Assembly (NCBI GenBank): GCA_963696075.1
Contig: CAVOJD010000012.1
Coordinates: forward strand, 1-64,000
Length of the DNA stretch: 64,000 nt
Source: CAJQQK01 sp963696075
GTDB taxonomy: Bacteria; Pseudomonadota; Alphaproteobacteria; Rhizobiales; Hyphomicrobiaceae
Reading direction: 5' to 3'
A model generated the notes under the pieces. That model did not search any database. It saw only the letters and a list, made by a program, of their open reading frames with translations, and had not been told where the DNA came from. Positions 46,892 to 55,641 of the stretch are shown here, piece by piece (position 1 is the stretch's first letter; the number at the start of each line of letters is the position of its first letter). The translations under genes were made by a program, and so were the position numbers.

Positions 46892-47284
46892 ATGGCCGAC
46901 ACCATGGAAAAGACCACCGCCCCCGACCACCCGCTCGCCTCGCGCTTCATTGATGTCAACGCCATGGATTGGACACCGACAGAGCTCCCCGGGGTCGAGA
47001 TGAAGCTTCTTTTCAAGGACGAAGCCGCCGGCCGCTCGACCATCCTGTTCCGCATGGCGCCGGGCTCCCGCGTCCCCCTCCATAGGCACACCGACGTCGA
47101 ACAGACCTACATGCTCGAAGGCAGCCTCGTCGACGAGCAGGGCGCATGCACCGCCGGCAACTTCGTCTGGCGCCCCGCCGGTAACACCCACGAGGCCCAT
47201 TCGCCCGACGGCGCGGTGTTCATCTCAGTCTTCCTGAAACCAAACAAATTCCTCGACGACCAGCCAACCTTCGCCAAGAGCTGA
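46892..47284 (+). CDS. Cupin-domain protein (ChrR-like cupin)
   Basis: The 130-residue protein has GGAGG nine bases before its ATG and consists of one cupin barrel: FRMAPGSRVPLHRHTDVEQTYMLEG supplies the His-x-His and Glu metal ligands, and AGNTHEAHSPDG the later His. The arrangement resembles the cupin part of ChrR-type anti-sigma factors and related stand-alone cupins. It is divergent from rfbD (83 bases). A metal-binding enzyme or small-molecule sensor is possible; no zinc-finger anti-sigma module is attached. Confidence 0.75.
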   Translation: MADTMEKTTAPDHPLASRFIDVNAMDWTPTELPGVEMKLLFKDEAAGRSTILFRMAPGSRVPLHRHTDVEQTYMLEGSLVDEQGACTAGNFVWRPAGNTHEAHSPDGAVFISVFLKPNKFLDDQPTFAKS

Positions 47285-47325
47285 GCCAGTCACGTCCCGT
47301 CCCCCAATGGTGTCATCCCGGCCAA

Positions 47326-47344
47326 CCCCGGACTTGATCCGGGG
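47326..47344. repeat. Palindrome of the common alphaproteobacterial intergenic type
   Basis: CCCCGGA-cttga-TCCGGGG at 47326-47344 is a perfect hairpin within a context (GTCATCCCGGCC before it) that recurs in intergenic DNA of many alphaproteobacteria. It lies 42 bases after the cupin gene and may also end its transcript. Confidence 0.6.
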
Positions 47345-47390
47345 CAAAGCCGGCACCCAGAACACCGCGCCAAACCGACGCCACGTCGCA

Positions 47391-47567
47391 ACGTCCGGGA
47401 GCAACTGCGACCCGGCGCCATGCGCCGCCCCCGCGGAGGCCCGGCCCGCAGGGCCGGAACAGCCGTGAGCGCAAAACACGTCCGGGAGCAACCGCGACCC
47501 GGCGCCCTGCGCCGTCCCCGCGGAGGTGCCCGGCGATTCTTCATCGCCGGAATAGCACCGTGAGCGC
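47391..47567. repeat. Two direct copies of an 80-90 base hairpin element
   Basis: Copy 1 (47391-47472) and copy 2 (47478-47567) share ACGTCCGGGAGCAAC, CGACCCGGCGCC, GCGCCG, CCCCGCGGAGG and the ending CCGTGAGCGC. The internal stems differ but both pair: CCGGCCC-gca-GGGCCGG in copy 1, and CCGGCGAT-tcttc-ATCGCCGG in copy 2. Confidence 0.65.
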
Positions 47568-47569
47568 GA

Positions 47570-48049
47570 CTAACTACTCTTCTTCCGCACCAACAGCTTC
47601 TGCTGCCCATCCATCACCAGTTCCCCGTCCTGGTTGTGCACCGTTGACCTCAGCACCATCACCCCCGTCGAGCGCTGCGCGACGAGATCCGTAATCGTGA
47701 GCCGCGGATAAAGCGTGTCGCCGGCGTAAACCGGATGCAGAAACCGTGACGACTGTTCGAGGAACGCAATCATCGCATCGCCCAGCATGTGCGGCAGCTG
47801 CCCCGCCCCCGGACACGTCTGGATCGCGACCTGAAAGCCATGCGCGAGCAGATCCCGGTGACCGCGCTTCCTGCAATACTCGCGGTCATAGTGGATCGGA
47901 TGATTGTCACCTGACGCCGCTTGGAAGACCTGGAAATTGGCTTCCGTCATCGTGCGCGAGGGAATCGGAAACGTATCGCCCACCGTGAAGTCTTCGAAGT
48001 AGTGCGCCTCGAAGAGGTGATGAGCCTCCGGGTCGAACGCATCCGTCAT
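47570..48049 (-). CDS. MaoC-family dehydratase/hydratase
   Basis: I start at the ATG at 48049 with GGAGG upstream on the minus strand; this gives 159 residues. The hotdog fold carries the hydratase 2 motif ASGDNHPIHYDREYC, with Asp and His of the catalytic pair, followed by RDLLAHGFQ. MaoC-like enzymes hydrate trans-2-enoyl-CoA esters. It lies after the polymerase gene in a minus-strand row but is unrelated to polysaccharide synthesis. A role with the CoA genes at 40-42 kb is possible but not shown. Confidence 0.88.
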   Translation of the reverse strand: MTDAFDPEAHHLFEAHYFEDFTVGDTFPIPSRTMTEANFQVFQAASGDNHPIHYDREYCRKRGHRDLLAHGFQVAIQTCPGAGQLPHMLGDAMIAFLEQSSRFLHPVYAGDTLYPRLTITDLVAQRSTGVMVLRSTVHNQDGELVMDGQQKLLVRKKSS

Positions 48050-48095
48050 TGCTAAGCCTCCCTGGCGCTGCATCGTCATTGGCCGACGCGAGAGT

Positions 48096-49395
48096 TTAAC
48101 GCCTTGCGCGCGCGAAGCGAAAGCCACCCGTTTGATCGTCGCCCTGCCGCTCCGTCCCGCTCGGAAGACGGCCGGCCCGCGCCGCGTCGCTGAGCCCCCA
48201 GACGAGCGCCATCACAATGAACAGATGCCGCCAGTGATCGCTGTCGATGACGAGCCCTTCGACGACAAGACCCGCAAACGCCGCCGTCGAGATCACAAAC
48301 AGGCCCTGCAGCGGACCAACCCGCATCGAGCCCATCACGCCGGCCGCCAGCGTCAACAGCGTGCTCGCGATGAACGCAAACCCGCCAATCCAGCCTGCAT
48401 TGTGGAACTGCGTGATATAGACGTTATGCACCTCTTCGTGGTGATGCACTTCGCGGAACGTGAAGGTGCCGATACCAAAGGGATGTTCGATGGCAAGATC
48501 TATCCCCTTCATCTGCCCGCCAAACCGCCCCTCCGGTCCTTCGTCATAGCCCTGCGTCAGGCTCGCCCGCTCCCGCATCAGGTCACTGACTTCCGGCACC
48601 TGCAGCACGGCGGCAAGCATCGTCGCAACCCCGACGAGACCCGCGGCACAAAACGTCACCAGCCGCCACCGGTCGCCACTGCGCCGTGTCCGCGTGAACG
48701 CGATGACACCGACAACGGCAAGCGACACCGCCACCGAGATCCACGCGCCCACGCGAAAACGTGATGATCAGCGCCGGCAGGATCAAAACGCACAGCCCCG
48801 CCGGCAGCCAGATCTGACCGATCGGCCGCCGCAGCATCTGCCAGACGAGAAAACACACCGCCGGCCCAATCGCCGCCCCGAACACATTGGGGTCCTTGAA
48901 CGTCCCCCGGGCACGACCGTAATTCGTGAACAGGTCATAGGCGCCCGGCACAAGCTCGAAATAGCCGACATAAGCCGCAACCGCCGCCACCGCGACGCCG
49001 AGCGTGTAGTAGTTGAGAACCAGCGTTGCCCGCCGCTCCGGCTCGGCCGCGATAAAGCCCGCCACCGCCACCGCCCCAAGCACCAGAAACAGCGTCACGA
49101 CCTGGTGCTTGAGCGCGTCGCCGAAATCCGGCGACAACTGCGTGCCGACAAGTCCGAGCCCCACCAGAATGAGCCAGGCCGCACCATTAAGCAAAGTGAC
49201 CGGCCCGAACCGGCCGCCCCCAAGCACGATCAACCCGGCAATAAACCCCGCCAACAGCACATCGACCGGCGCCGGCTCACTGAAGACGACTGAGCTGCTC
49301 GCCATCGCAATCGCAAGCAGAGCCGCAAGCAGCCCTGAGCGCGGGATGGAGATTTCCCGAAACCGTCGTCCCTGATCGATGGCCTTCGCCGTCAT
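48096..49395 (-). pseudogene. O-antigen ligase/polymerase (Wzy/WaaL-like) membrane protein, frameshifted
   Basis: The 5' part (from 49395) encodes hydrophobic helices (LLAALLAIAMASSSVVFSEP, AGFIAGLIVLGGG, VVTLFLVLGAVAVAGFIA) and the loop region YGRARGTFKDPNVFGAAIGP. After PALIITFSRG, the conserved family motif, the frame is lost; the other frame resumes with AWISVAVSLAVVGVIAF and runs to 48096, including HHEEVHNVYITQFHNAGWIGG, the large periplasmic loop typical of O-antigen ligases. One extra base in the GGG run (CCC at 48748-48750) explains it. The joined protein of about 430 residues would polymerise or ligate lipid-linked sugar units and sits after the WcaJ-like gene (43-base gap). Confidence 0.88.
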
Positions 49396-49437
49396 CGCGC
49401 TCTTCCGCCCATCTGTTGATTGACTGACCCGGCCGCC

Positions 49438-51030
49438 TCAATAGGCGTTCTTGCCGCCAATCAATGAAAACGGCGTTAGCACGATGATGTAGAGATCCAG
49501 CAAAACCGACCAATTGCTGATGTAGTGCATGTCATGGGCGACCCGCTGCTCGATCTTTTCGCGCGTGTCGGTCTCGCCGCGCCACCCATTCACCTGCGCC
49601 CACCCGGTAATCCCCGGCTTCACCTTGTGGCGCGCGAAATAGCTGCGCACGGCATCGTAATAGAGGTCATCACCAGCCTTCGCCTGCAGCGCATGCGGGC
49701 GCGGCCCGACGATCGACATCTGCCCCGTCAACACATTGAACAGCTGCGGCAGCTCATCGAGGCTGGTGCGCCGGATGAAGCGCCCAACCCGCGTCACGCG
49801 AGGATCGTCCTTGGTAACAAGCTTGGTTGCCTGCGCATCCGTCATGTCGGTATACATCGAGCGGAACTTGTAGACGTCGATCATCTCGTTATTGAAGCCA
49901 AGCCGCTTCTGACGAAACAGAACCGGTCCTTTGCTCTCGAGCTTCACGGCAAGCGCCACCAGCGCCATCACCGGCGCGGCCATGACCAGCAGTGCCAGGC
50001 TGACGAGGCGATCCTCGACGTTCTTGATGATCCGGTCGCGATCATTGAGCGGCCGGTCAAGCACGTTCAACATTGGCACCTTGCCGATATACGAATAGCT
50101 CTGCCGGTTAAGGCGAAGCTTCGCGTTGTGCGCCGAAATCCGAATATCGACCGGCAGCGTCATGAGCTGATTGACGATCTGCAGAAGACGTTCTTCCGCC
50201 GCCGCCGGCACACTCACGATCAGCAGTTCAACCCCGCTCTCCCGGCAGAACGCGGCAAGTTCGTCGAACGTGCCAAGCCGCGTCAGGTCGGGATGCAGCC
50301 GATCAGCCTCACGCGTCCGAAGACGGTCATCGAACAGGCCGAGAATATCGAGATGGGTTTTCTCATCACTCAACAGATCAAGCAGCTCAGCGGCATCTTC
50401 ACCACCACCGACGATGACAGCGCGGCGCCGCAGGCGGTGTCCCTGCGCCAGATGATTGATGGTGCGCGCCTCGACAAGCCGCGCAGCCGCAAGACCGACC
50501 ACCGAAAGCGCCGCCCAGACCAGCGTCGAAGCTGGTGACAGCACGGCCAGTCCGCCAAGATGCGCCAGACCGTTGATTGAGATCGCCACAACGCCAACCG
50601 CCGTCAGGACCTTGCCCATCTGTGCCGCCGGCTGGCGCAACCCGCCAACCGAATACGACCAGTTGCTCGACAGCACGGCAACCACGAACGCGCCGACCAG
50701 CCCCGCGCCCATCACCTCGAGGAGACCGACCGAAGCCACCTCACGCGTCGCCATCAGCGCAACGCCCCCAGCCAGCATGACAATGGCAAGATCGAGCAGA
50801 ATAACGCTCAACAGAAGGATCGGCCGCGACACCTGGCCGAGCCGGTCGCAGAAGCGCTTTTCCAAGGCCCGGGCAATAAAGCCGCTGATGCCCCTGCGCC
50901 GCGATGAAGCCTCATCCGTTTCAGCCTGCCACGCGAGATCGTTGCCCAGGCCCATACGCAAATCGCTGGCAACCGTCATCATGTCACGCATCGTCGATCC
51001 ATCCATCCGTCGAGAGCAAACGTTGGCCAA
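49438..51030 (-). CDS. Undecaprenyl-phosphate sugar phosphotransferase (WcaJ-like)
   Basis: The open frame gives 530 residues; several in-frame ATGs (MRDMMTVASD) make the precise start uncertain. After a cytoplasmic N-terminus come four or five hydrophobic helices (about 70-190), a Rossmann-like CoA-binding_3 domain (RRRAVIVGGGEDAAELLDLL), another helix, and the bacterial sugar transferase domain: KRLGFNNEMIDVYKFRSMYTD, RRTSLDELPQLFNVL, GQMSIVGPRPHA, and PGITGWAQVNGWRGET. It loads the first sugar phosphate, usually glucose, onto undecaprenyl phosphate to start exopolysaccharide repeats. With the downstream polymerase and rml genes it points to a rhamnose-containing exopolysaccharide. Confidence 0.92.
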   Translation of the reverse strand: MANVCSRRMDGSTMRDMMTVASDLRMGLGNDLAWQAETDEASSRRRGISGFIARALEKRFCDRLGQVSRPILLLSVILLDLAIVMLAGGVALMATREVASVGLLEVMGAGLVGAFVVAVLSSNWSYSVGGLRQPAAQMGKVLTAVGVVAISINGLAHLGGLAVLSPASTLVWAALSVVGLAAARLVEARTINHLAQGHRLRRRAVIVGGGEDAAELLDLLSDEKTHLDILGLFDDRLRTREADRLHPDLTRLGTFDELAAFCRESGVELLIVSVPAAAEERLLQIVNQLMTLPVDIRISAHNAKLRLNRQSYSYIGKVPMLNVLDRPLNDRDRIIKNVEDRLVSLALLVMAAPVMALVALAVKLESKGPVLFRQKRLGFNNEMIDVYKFRSMYTDMTDAQATKLVTKDDPRVTRVGRFIRRTSLDELPQLFNVLTGQMSIVGPRPHALQAKAGDDLYYDAVRSYFARHKVKPGITGWAQVNGWRGETDTREKIEQRVAHDMHYISNWSVLLDLYIIVLTPFSLIGGKNAY

Positions 51031-51193
51031 GGCATATGCACGCCCTGAGCCACCCTCGACGTTAAACGATCGATACGGACCGTGTTTCCAGTTGCCACGG
51101 ACCGTTAACCGCGTTGTTCGGTTAAGGATGAGTTAATCTTCCAGCAAAGACGGCCGCGCAAATTTAACGCGAAGCCGCCGCCGCCCTTATAAC

Positions 51194-51652
51194 TCAAAGA
51201 TATTCCGCAATCCGCTCGCGCAACCGCGCCGGTGGCTCAACGGACGATCGCGTCTCAAGATCGAAGAACACCAGGATCGCTTCACAGCTCGCAACGCAGT
51301 CATCTGTATCAGCTCGGAACACCCCGTTAAGAAACGTCATCGACTTCGTACCAAGCCTGAGCACCCGACTGCCGATATCGACACCGCCCGGATAGCGCAG
51401 CTCCTTGTGGAAATCGATGATGATGCGCGCCAGCACGAAATCGAGATGCGGCGCCTCCGCCTCGAAGTCCTCCAGCATCGGAATAATGAAGGACGTCCGC
51501 CCCGCTTCGAAGAAGGTCGAATAGACGGCGTTGTTCACATGCCCGAGCGAGTCGGTATCGTTGTATCTGATCGTATGGAACGTCCACAGCGGATACGTCT
51601 CACGCGCCTTCCGGTCCAACTCGGGCCTAAGGATGCCGTCTTTCGCACTCAT
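51194..51652 (-). CDS. 4HBT-type acyl-CoA thioesterase
   Basis: The ATG at 51652 (MSAKDGILRP) with a GAAGGTGG site upstream gives 152 residues; the longer frame is Arg-rich and unlikely. The hotdog motif RYNDTDSLGHVNNAVY contains the catalytic Asp (in DxDxxGHVNN), characteristic of YbgC/4-hydroxybenzoyl-CoA thioesterases. KSMTFLNGVF and CEAILVFFDLETR follow the family pattern. It hydrolyses short or aromatic acyl-CoAs. It lies 59 bases after the P450 gene on the same strand. Confidence 0.88.
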   Translation of the reverse strand: MSAKDGILRPELDRKARETYPLWTFHTIRYNDTDSLGHVNNAVYSTFFEAGRTSFIIPMLEDFEAEAPHLDFVLARIIIDFHKELRYPGGVDIGSRVLRLGTKSMTFLNGVFRADTDDCVASCEAILVFFDLETRSSVEPPARLRERIAEYL

Positions 51653-51711
51653 CAAGTCCACCTTCTCATTGTTGAACGTGTGTCTCCGGCCAAACTGGCC
51701 GGGCAAGGCCC

Positions 51712-52962
51712 TCAGCGCCCAAGTCGCACGGGTAGCGTCACCGGTCCGCGAAGCGTCAGCCCATCCGCCCATTCGGGCACGCCCGCAAGTTCAATTGCCG
51801 GGAACTTCGCATGCAACGCCGGCAACGCCAACAGCGCCTCGAGCCTGGCCAGCGGAGCGCCGAGACAAAAATGCGTCCCATATCCAAAAGCATAATGGCG
51901 CTGCTGTAACCGCCCGATATCGAGCTGATCCGGCGCCGGAAACACCGCCGGATCACGGTTCGCCGCCGCAATGACCGCATAGATCCGCTGCCCGGCCGAA
52001 ATCACCTTGCCGTCGATCTCGTGATCTTCGACCGCAACCCTCACCATCGACGGGGTCGGCCCATCGAACCGCAGGAACTCCTCCACCGCCGCCCCGATGT
52101 CGTCCGGCTCCTTGAGCGCGATGAACCGCGCCCGCTCCGCCGGACGCGCCGCCAGATGCAGCGTCGCCATCGAAATCAGATTTGTCGTCGTCTCATGGCC
52201 CGCAAACAGGAACAGGATCGCGCTCGCGATCAGTTCGTCATCGCTGAGCCGCGCATCGTCTGCATCCCGCGCGGCAATCAACAGCGACAGCACATCCTCT
52301 CCCGGCGCCCGCCGCCGCGCCTCAATCAACGATCGGAACGCATCAGCCATCGCCTCCACGCCCGCCCGCGCCCGCTCGTACTTGTCCGGCACCGACTGCG
52401 CCGCCCCGATGAACAGCTTGATCTCGTCGGACCAAACCTTCATCTCCGGCAACATCGAGCGCGGCACCCCGAGCATATCCATGATGACGTAGGCCGGCAG
52501 CGGATTGGAAAAGGCCTGCACCAGGTCAATCGCCCCACCACCGTCATCGAGCCCCGCCAGCAGGTCATCGATGATCACCTCGACACCGGGCCGCAGTTTG
52601 TCCAGCGCCCGGCTCGTGAACACCCGCGACACCAGGTTGCGCATCCGTGTGTGATCGGGCGGGTCCTTGAACACCAGCCAATTGCCGAGATAGCGCATCA
52701 GCGATTGCATCTTGGCCTGCGTCTCGGCCGGCTGCGCCACATAGAACGGCGTCACCGTATCCGCCGACAGCCCCCGCCCGAGCAACACCTCATGGACATC
52801 CGCATAACGCAGCACCACCCAGGCCTTCAGCGCCGGGCTCCAGTGCACCGGCGCCTCCTCCCTGAGACGCGCCAACATGGGGTAGGGGTCTACGGCAAAG
52901 CCGGGTTGCCGGGGATCGAGATAGGCTGGCCCATCACGCGCCGTGACACTCGTCACCATCAA
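51712..52962 (-). CDS. Cytochrome P450
   Basis: The 416-residue protein has the P450 landmarks: I-helix AGHETTTNLISMA with the acid-alcohol-like Glu-Thr, EEFLRFDGPTPSMVRVA with the heme-propionate Arg, and the heme-binding loop FGYGTHFCLGAPLAR with Cys366 as the heme ligand. It is soluble, class I. Redox partners (ferredoxin, reductase) are not in the window. The overall pattern resembles CYP107/CYP109-like bacterial P450s that hydroxylate lipids or terpenoids; no substrate can be assigned from sequence. Confidence 0.92.
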   Translation of the reverse strand: MMVTSVTARDGPAYLDPRQPGFAVDPYPMLARLREEAPVHWSPALKAWVVLRYADVHEVLLGRGLSADTVTPFYVAQPAETQAKMQSLMRYLGNWLVFKDPPDHTRMRNLVSRVFTSRALDKLRPGVEVIIDDLLAGLDDGGGAIDLVQAFSNPLPAYVIMDMLGVPRSMLPEMKVWSDEIKLFIGAAQSVPDKYERARAGVEAMADAFRSLIEARRRAPGEDVLSLLIAARDADDARLSDDELIASAILFLFAGHETTTNLISMATLHLAARPAERARFIALKEPDDIGAAVEEFLRFDGPTPSMVRVAVEDHEIDGKVISAGQRIYAVIAAANRDPAVFPAPDQLDIGRLQQRHYAFGYGTHFCLGAPLARLEALLALPALHAKFPAIELAGVPEWADGLTLRGPVTLPVRLGR

Positions 52963-53047
52963 CTCCCCCGATCCGTCAACCCGATAGCCAGCCGGCCGCA
53001 GAATATCGCCAGCCCTGGCTCATGCTCCGGCCGCCGTGCCTCGCCGG

Positions 53048-53767
53048 TCAGACAGGAATGTCGAACCCGGCCGCCTGCGCATCGTTATAGAAGGCGATGA
53101 CGGTATCCTGCGAGTTCTTGAGCGGATCCTTGCCGAACCCGCCAAGCTTCGCAATCACGGAGTCCGGCGCCGTAATGATATGGCAGCCCATCCGGTCGGC
53201 CTGGATCACGTTGAACACTTCCCGCGTGCTCGCCCACAACAGCTCCGCTTTCGGCTTCGCTGCGACGACCTCCACCGATTTCTCCATCACCGGCACGGGA
53301 TCATGTCCCGTATCCGCAAGCCGGCCGGCAAACACCGAGAGGATCGCGAACGTATCGGCACTCACCGCGTCTGTAATCTCACGCACCTGATCAACGGTGT
53401 AGAGCGCCGTGATATTCAGCGCGATGCCATCTGCCGAAAGGCGCTTCACCAGCGGCGCCAGGCTCTCCCCCTTGGTATTCATCACCGGGATCTTGACGTT
53501 GACATTATCGCCCCACGTCGCGATCTCCCGGGCTTGGCGTTCGATCGTCTCGGGATCATCCGCAAACACCTCGAACGAGATCGGCCGGTCCGGGATCGCG
53601 GCGACCACTTTCAGCGCATAGGCCTTGTAGTCCGTCACCCCCGCGCTCTTCATCAGCGACGGGTTCGTCGTGAACCCTTTGATCAAGCGGTTCTCGTACT
53701 GCTTGAGCATCGTATCGAGATCCGCGCCATCCGCGAAAATCTTGATCTTGAGGTCATCCGCGTTCAT
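53048..53767 (-). CDS. tal: Transaldolase (TalC/type 3-like)
   Basis: I choose the ATG at 53767 (MNADDLKIK), giving 239 residues; the upstream extension is Arg/Gly-rich and non-family. The short class has the motifs KIFADGADLDTM, GFTTNPSLM and the Schiff-base Lys92 in NVKIPVMN, then LNITALYTVDQV. It exchanges dihydroxyacetone units between sugar phosphates in the pentose phosphate route. It lies between the P450 and rfbC genes on the same strand, with 85 and 119 base gaps. Confidence 0.9.
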   Translation of the reverse strand: MNADDLKIKIFADGADLDTMLKQYENRLIKGFTTNPSLMKSAGVTDYKAYALKVVAAIPDRPISFEVFADDPETIERQAREIATWGDNVNVKIPVMNTKGESLAPLVKRLSADGIALNITALYTVDQVREITDAVSADTFAILSVFAGRLADTGHDPVPVMEKSVEVVAAKPKAELLWASTREVFNVIQADRMGCHIITAPDSVIAKLGGFGKDPLKNSQDTVIAFYNDAQAAGFDIPV

Positions 53768-53886
53768 CAAACCAACCCTCTCGTTGTGCGCAATTCGCCG
53801 CCATCGCCCCTGGGCGCCAATCGGCGGCGGTCCGGTCCGGCGAATGCCACTATCAGCATTCACACCGCCCGCAAAGTCTCACACGC

Positions 53887-54453
53887 CTATTCCGTAAATG
53901 TGAAATAGGCCGGCAGCGCCTCGAAAGCAGGCTGCGCGCGGTCCTTTTCCGACAGAACCGCATCTCCCGGCGCCACCGGCCAATCGATCCCGAGCGCCGG
54001 ATCGTCCCACCTGACGCCCTTGTCATGCGCCGGCGCATACCCCGAGGTCACCTTATAGATCACCTCCGTCTCCGCACTCAGCGTACAAAACCCGTGCGCG
54101 AAGCCCTCCGGCACCCACAGTTGCGCCCAGTTCTCCGCCGAAAGCTCCGCCGCGACGTGCTGCCCGAATGTCGGCGACCCATGCCGCAGATCAACCGCGA
54201 CATCATAAATCGCCCCGCGGATCACCCGCACCAGCTTGCCCTGCGCATGCGGCGGGGTCTGGAAGTGCAACCCCCTCACCACCCCGCGCCCGACGGAAAG
54301 CGAATGATTGTCCTGCACAAACGCCTGCTTGATACCGGCCAACTCGTCGAGCCGCCCGGCATGAAACACCTCCGAGAAGAAGCCCCGCTGGTCGCCATGC
54401 TTTACCGGCGTCACCAAAACAACGTCCGGGATCGCCAATCGTTCGACCTTCAT
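53887..54453 (-). CDS. rfbC: dTDP-4-dehydrorhamnose 3,5-epimerase
   Basis: The ATG at 54453 (MKVERLAIPDV) follows GGAGGG on the minus strand and gives 188 residues. The cupin-fold epimerase shows VKHGDQRGFFSEVFH, FVQDNHSLS, RGLHFQTPPHAQGKLVRV with the catalytic His, and WVPEGFAHGFCTLS. It epimerises dTDP-4-keto-6-deoxyglucose at C3 and C5 before RfbD reduces it. Separation of about 7 kb from rfbD is unusual since rml genes are most often adjacent. Confidence 0.94.
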   Translation of the reverse strand: MKVERLAIPDVVLVTPVKHGDQRGFFSEVFHAGRLDELAGIKQAFVQDNHSLSVGRGVVRGLHFQTPPHAQGKLVRVIRGAIYDVAVDLRHGSPTFGQHVAAELSAENWAQLWVPEGFAHGFCTLSAETEVIYKVTSGYAPAHDKGVRWDDPALGIDWPVAPGDAVLSEKDRAQPAFEALPAYFTFTE

Positions 54454-54498
54454 CACCCCTCCCTGCACACTATGGTTCCGAGCCGGCGCGACGGTCGA

Positions 54499-55494
54499 TC
54501 AGCCGGCGATATCGACCACAAGGCGCCCCTTCACGCGGCCCTTGAGGATGTCGCGGCCAAGTTGCGGCAGCACATCAAGTCCCACCGTTTCCGTCATCTG
54601 CTCAAGCTTGTCCATCGGCAGGTCATGCGCGATCCGTTGCCATGCCTCGACCCGGTTCTCGTAGGGCTGCATCACCGAGTCGATCCCCAGCAGATTGACG
54701 CCCCGCAGCAGAAACGGGATCACGGTCGTCTCCAGCTTGTTGCCACCGGCCAGGCCGACGGCGGCGACAGACCCGCCATACTTCATCTGCGGCAGGATCG
54801 TTGCCAGCATCTGCCCCCCGACGGCATCGACGACACCGGCCCACGTCTCCTTATCGAGCGGGCGGCCCGATGGCGTGGCAACCTCTTCGCGCGGCACGAT
54901 CCGGCTGGCGCCAAGCCCCTTCAGATAGTCTGCCTGCTCCGGCCGCCCCGTCACCGCCGCAACCTCATAGCCAAGCTTGCCCAGGATCGCTGTCGCAACC
55001 GAGCCAACCCCGCCGGCAGCCCCCGTCACAAGCACCTCGCCATTGCCCGGCTTGAGCCCATGCTTCTCGAGCGCCATCACCGCGAGCATCGAGGTAAACC
55101 CGGCCGTACCTACCGCCATCGCCTGCTGCATCGAAAGTCCGTCCGGCAGCGGCACCAGCCAATCAGCCTTCACCTTGGCCTTCTCGGCATATCCGCCCCA
55201 CCACGCTTCCCCGACGCGCCAGCCGGTCAGGACGACCTTGTCGCCCGGCTTGTAGCGGCCATCCGACGACGCCGAAACCGTGCCCGCGAAGTCGATACCC
55301 GGCACATGCGGAAAGTTGCGCACCAGTCCGCCAAGCCCATTGATGCACAAGCCATCCTTATAGTTCACCGTCGAATAGGCGACATCGACCGTCACGTCGC
55401 CGTCCGCTGGCAGCAGGCCCTCGTCGATTTCCTTCACGCCAACGGAAATCTCACCGGCATCGCTTTTCTCAACCAGCAACGCGCGAATGCTCAT
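54499..55494 (-). CDS. acuI: Acryloyl-CoA reductase/quinone oxidoreductase (AcuI/YhdH family)
   Basis: The ATG at 55494 (MSIRALLVEK) gives 331 residues. The medium-chain reductase pattern matches YhdH/AcuI: YSTVNYKDGLCINGLGG, VPGIDFAGTV, DKVVLTGWRVGE, and the NADPH loop VTGAAGGVGSVATAILGKLG. AcuI reduces acryloyl-CoA to propionyl-CoA during DMSP or 3-hydroxypropionate breakdown in alphaproteobacteria. There is no DMSP lyase in the window. It lies 148 bases after the methyltransferase gene on the same strand and upstream of rfbC. Confidence 0.85.
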   Translation of the reverse strand: MSIRALLVEKSDAGEISVGVKEIDEGLLPADGDVTVDVAYSTVNYKDGLCINGLGGLVRNFPHVPGIDFAGTVSASSDGRYKPGDKVVLTGWRVGEAWWGGYAEKAKVKADWLVPLPDGLSMQQAMAVGTAGFTSMLAVMALEKHGLKPGNGEVLVTGAAGGVGSVATAILGKLGYEVAAVTGRPEQADYLKGLGASRIVPREEVATPSGRPLDKETWAGVVDAVGGQMLATILPQMKYGGSVAAVGLAGGNKLETTVIPFLLRGVNLLGIDSVMQPYENRVEAWQRIAHDLPMDKLEQMTETVGLDVLPQLGRDILKGRVKGRLVVDIAG

Positions 55495-55641
55495 GGTCTT
55501 GCCCTTCAAGATGTTGTTGTTTTGCCCGGCCCGGCTCTCGCCGCTGCCGTAGCAACACTTTAGTTCAGGAGGGTGGTCGAGGGAAAGCCGCACCGGCACT
55601 CATCACACTGGCGCGAAATGCGGGCGGCAAAGGATACCGGA

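Noticed and set aside
47570..48049. Mesaconyl-CoA hydratase of an itaconate route with the CoA-transferase and CitE-like genes
   Set aside because: It is a short single-domain MaoC protein on the other strand, 5 kb away, next to polysaccharide genes; nothing ties it to that operon.
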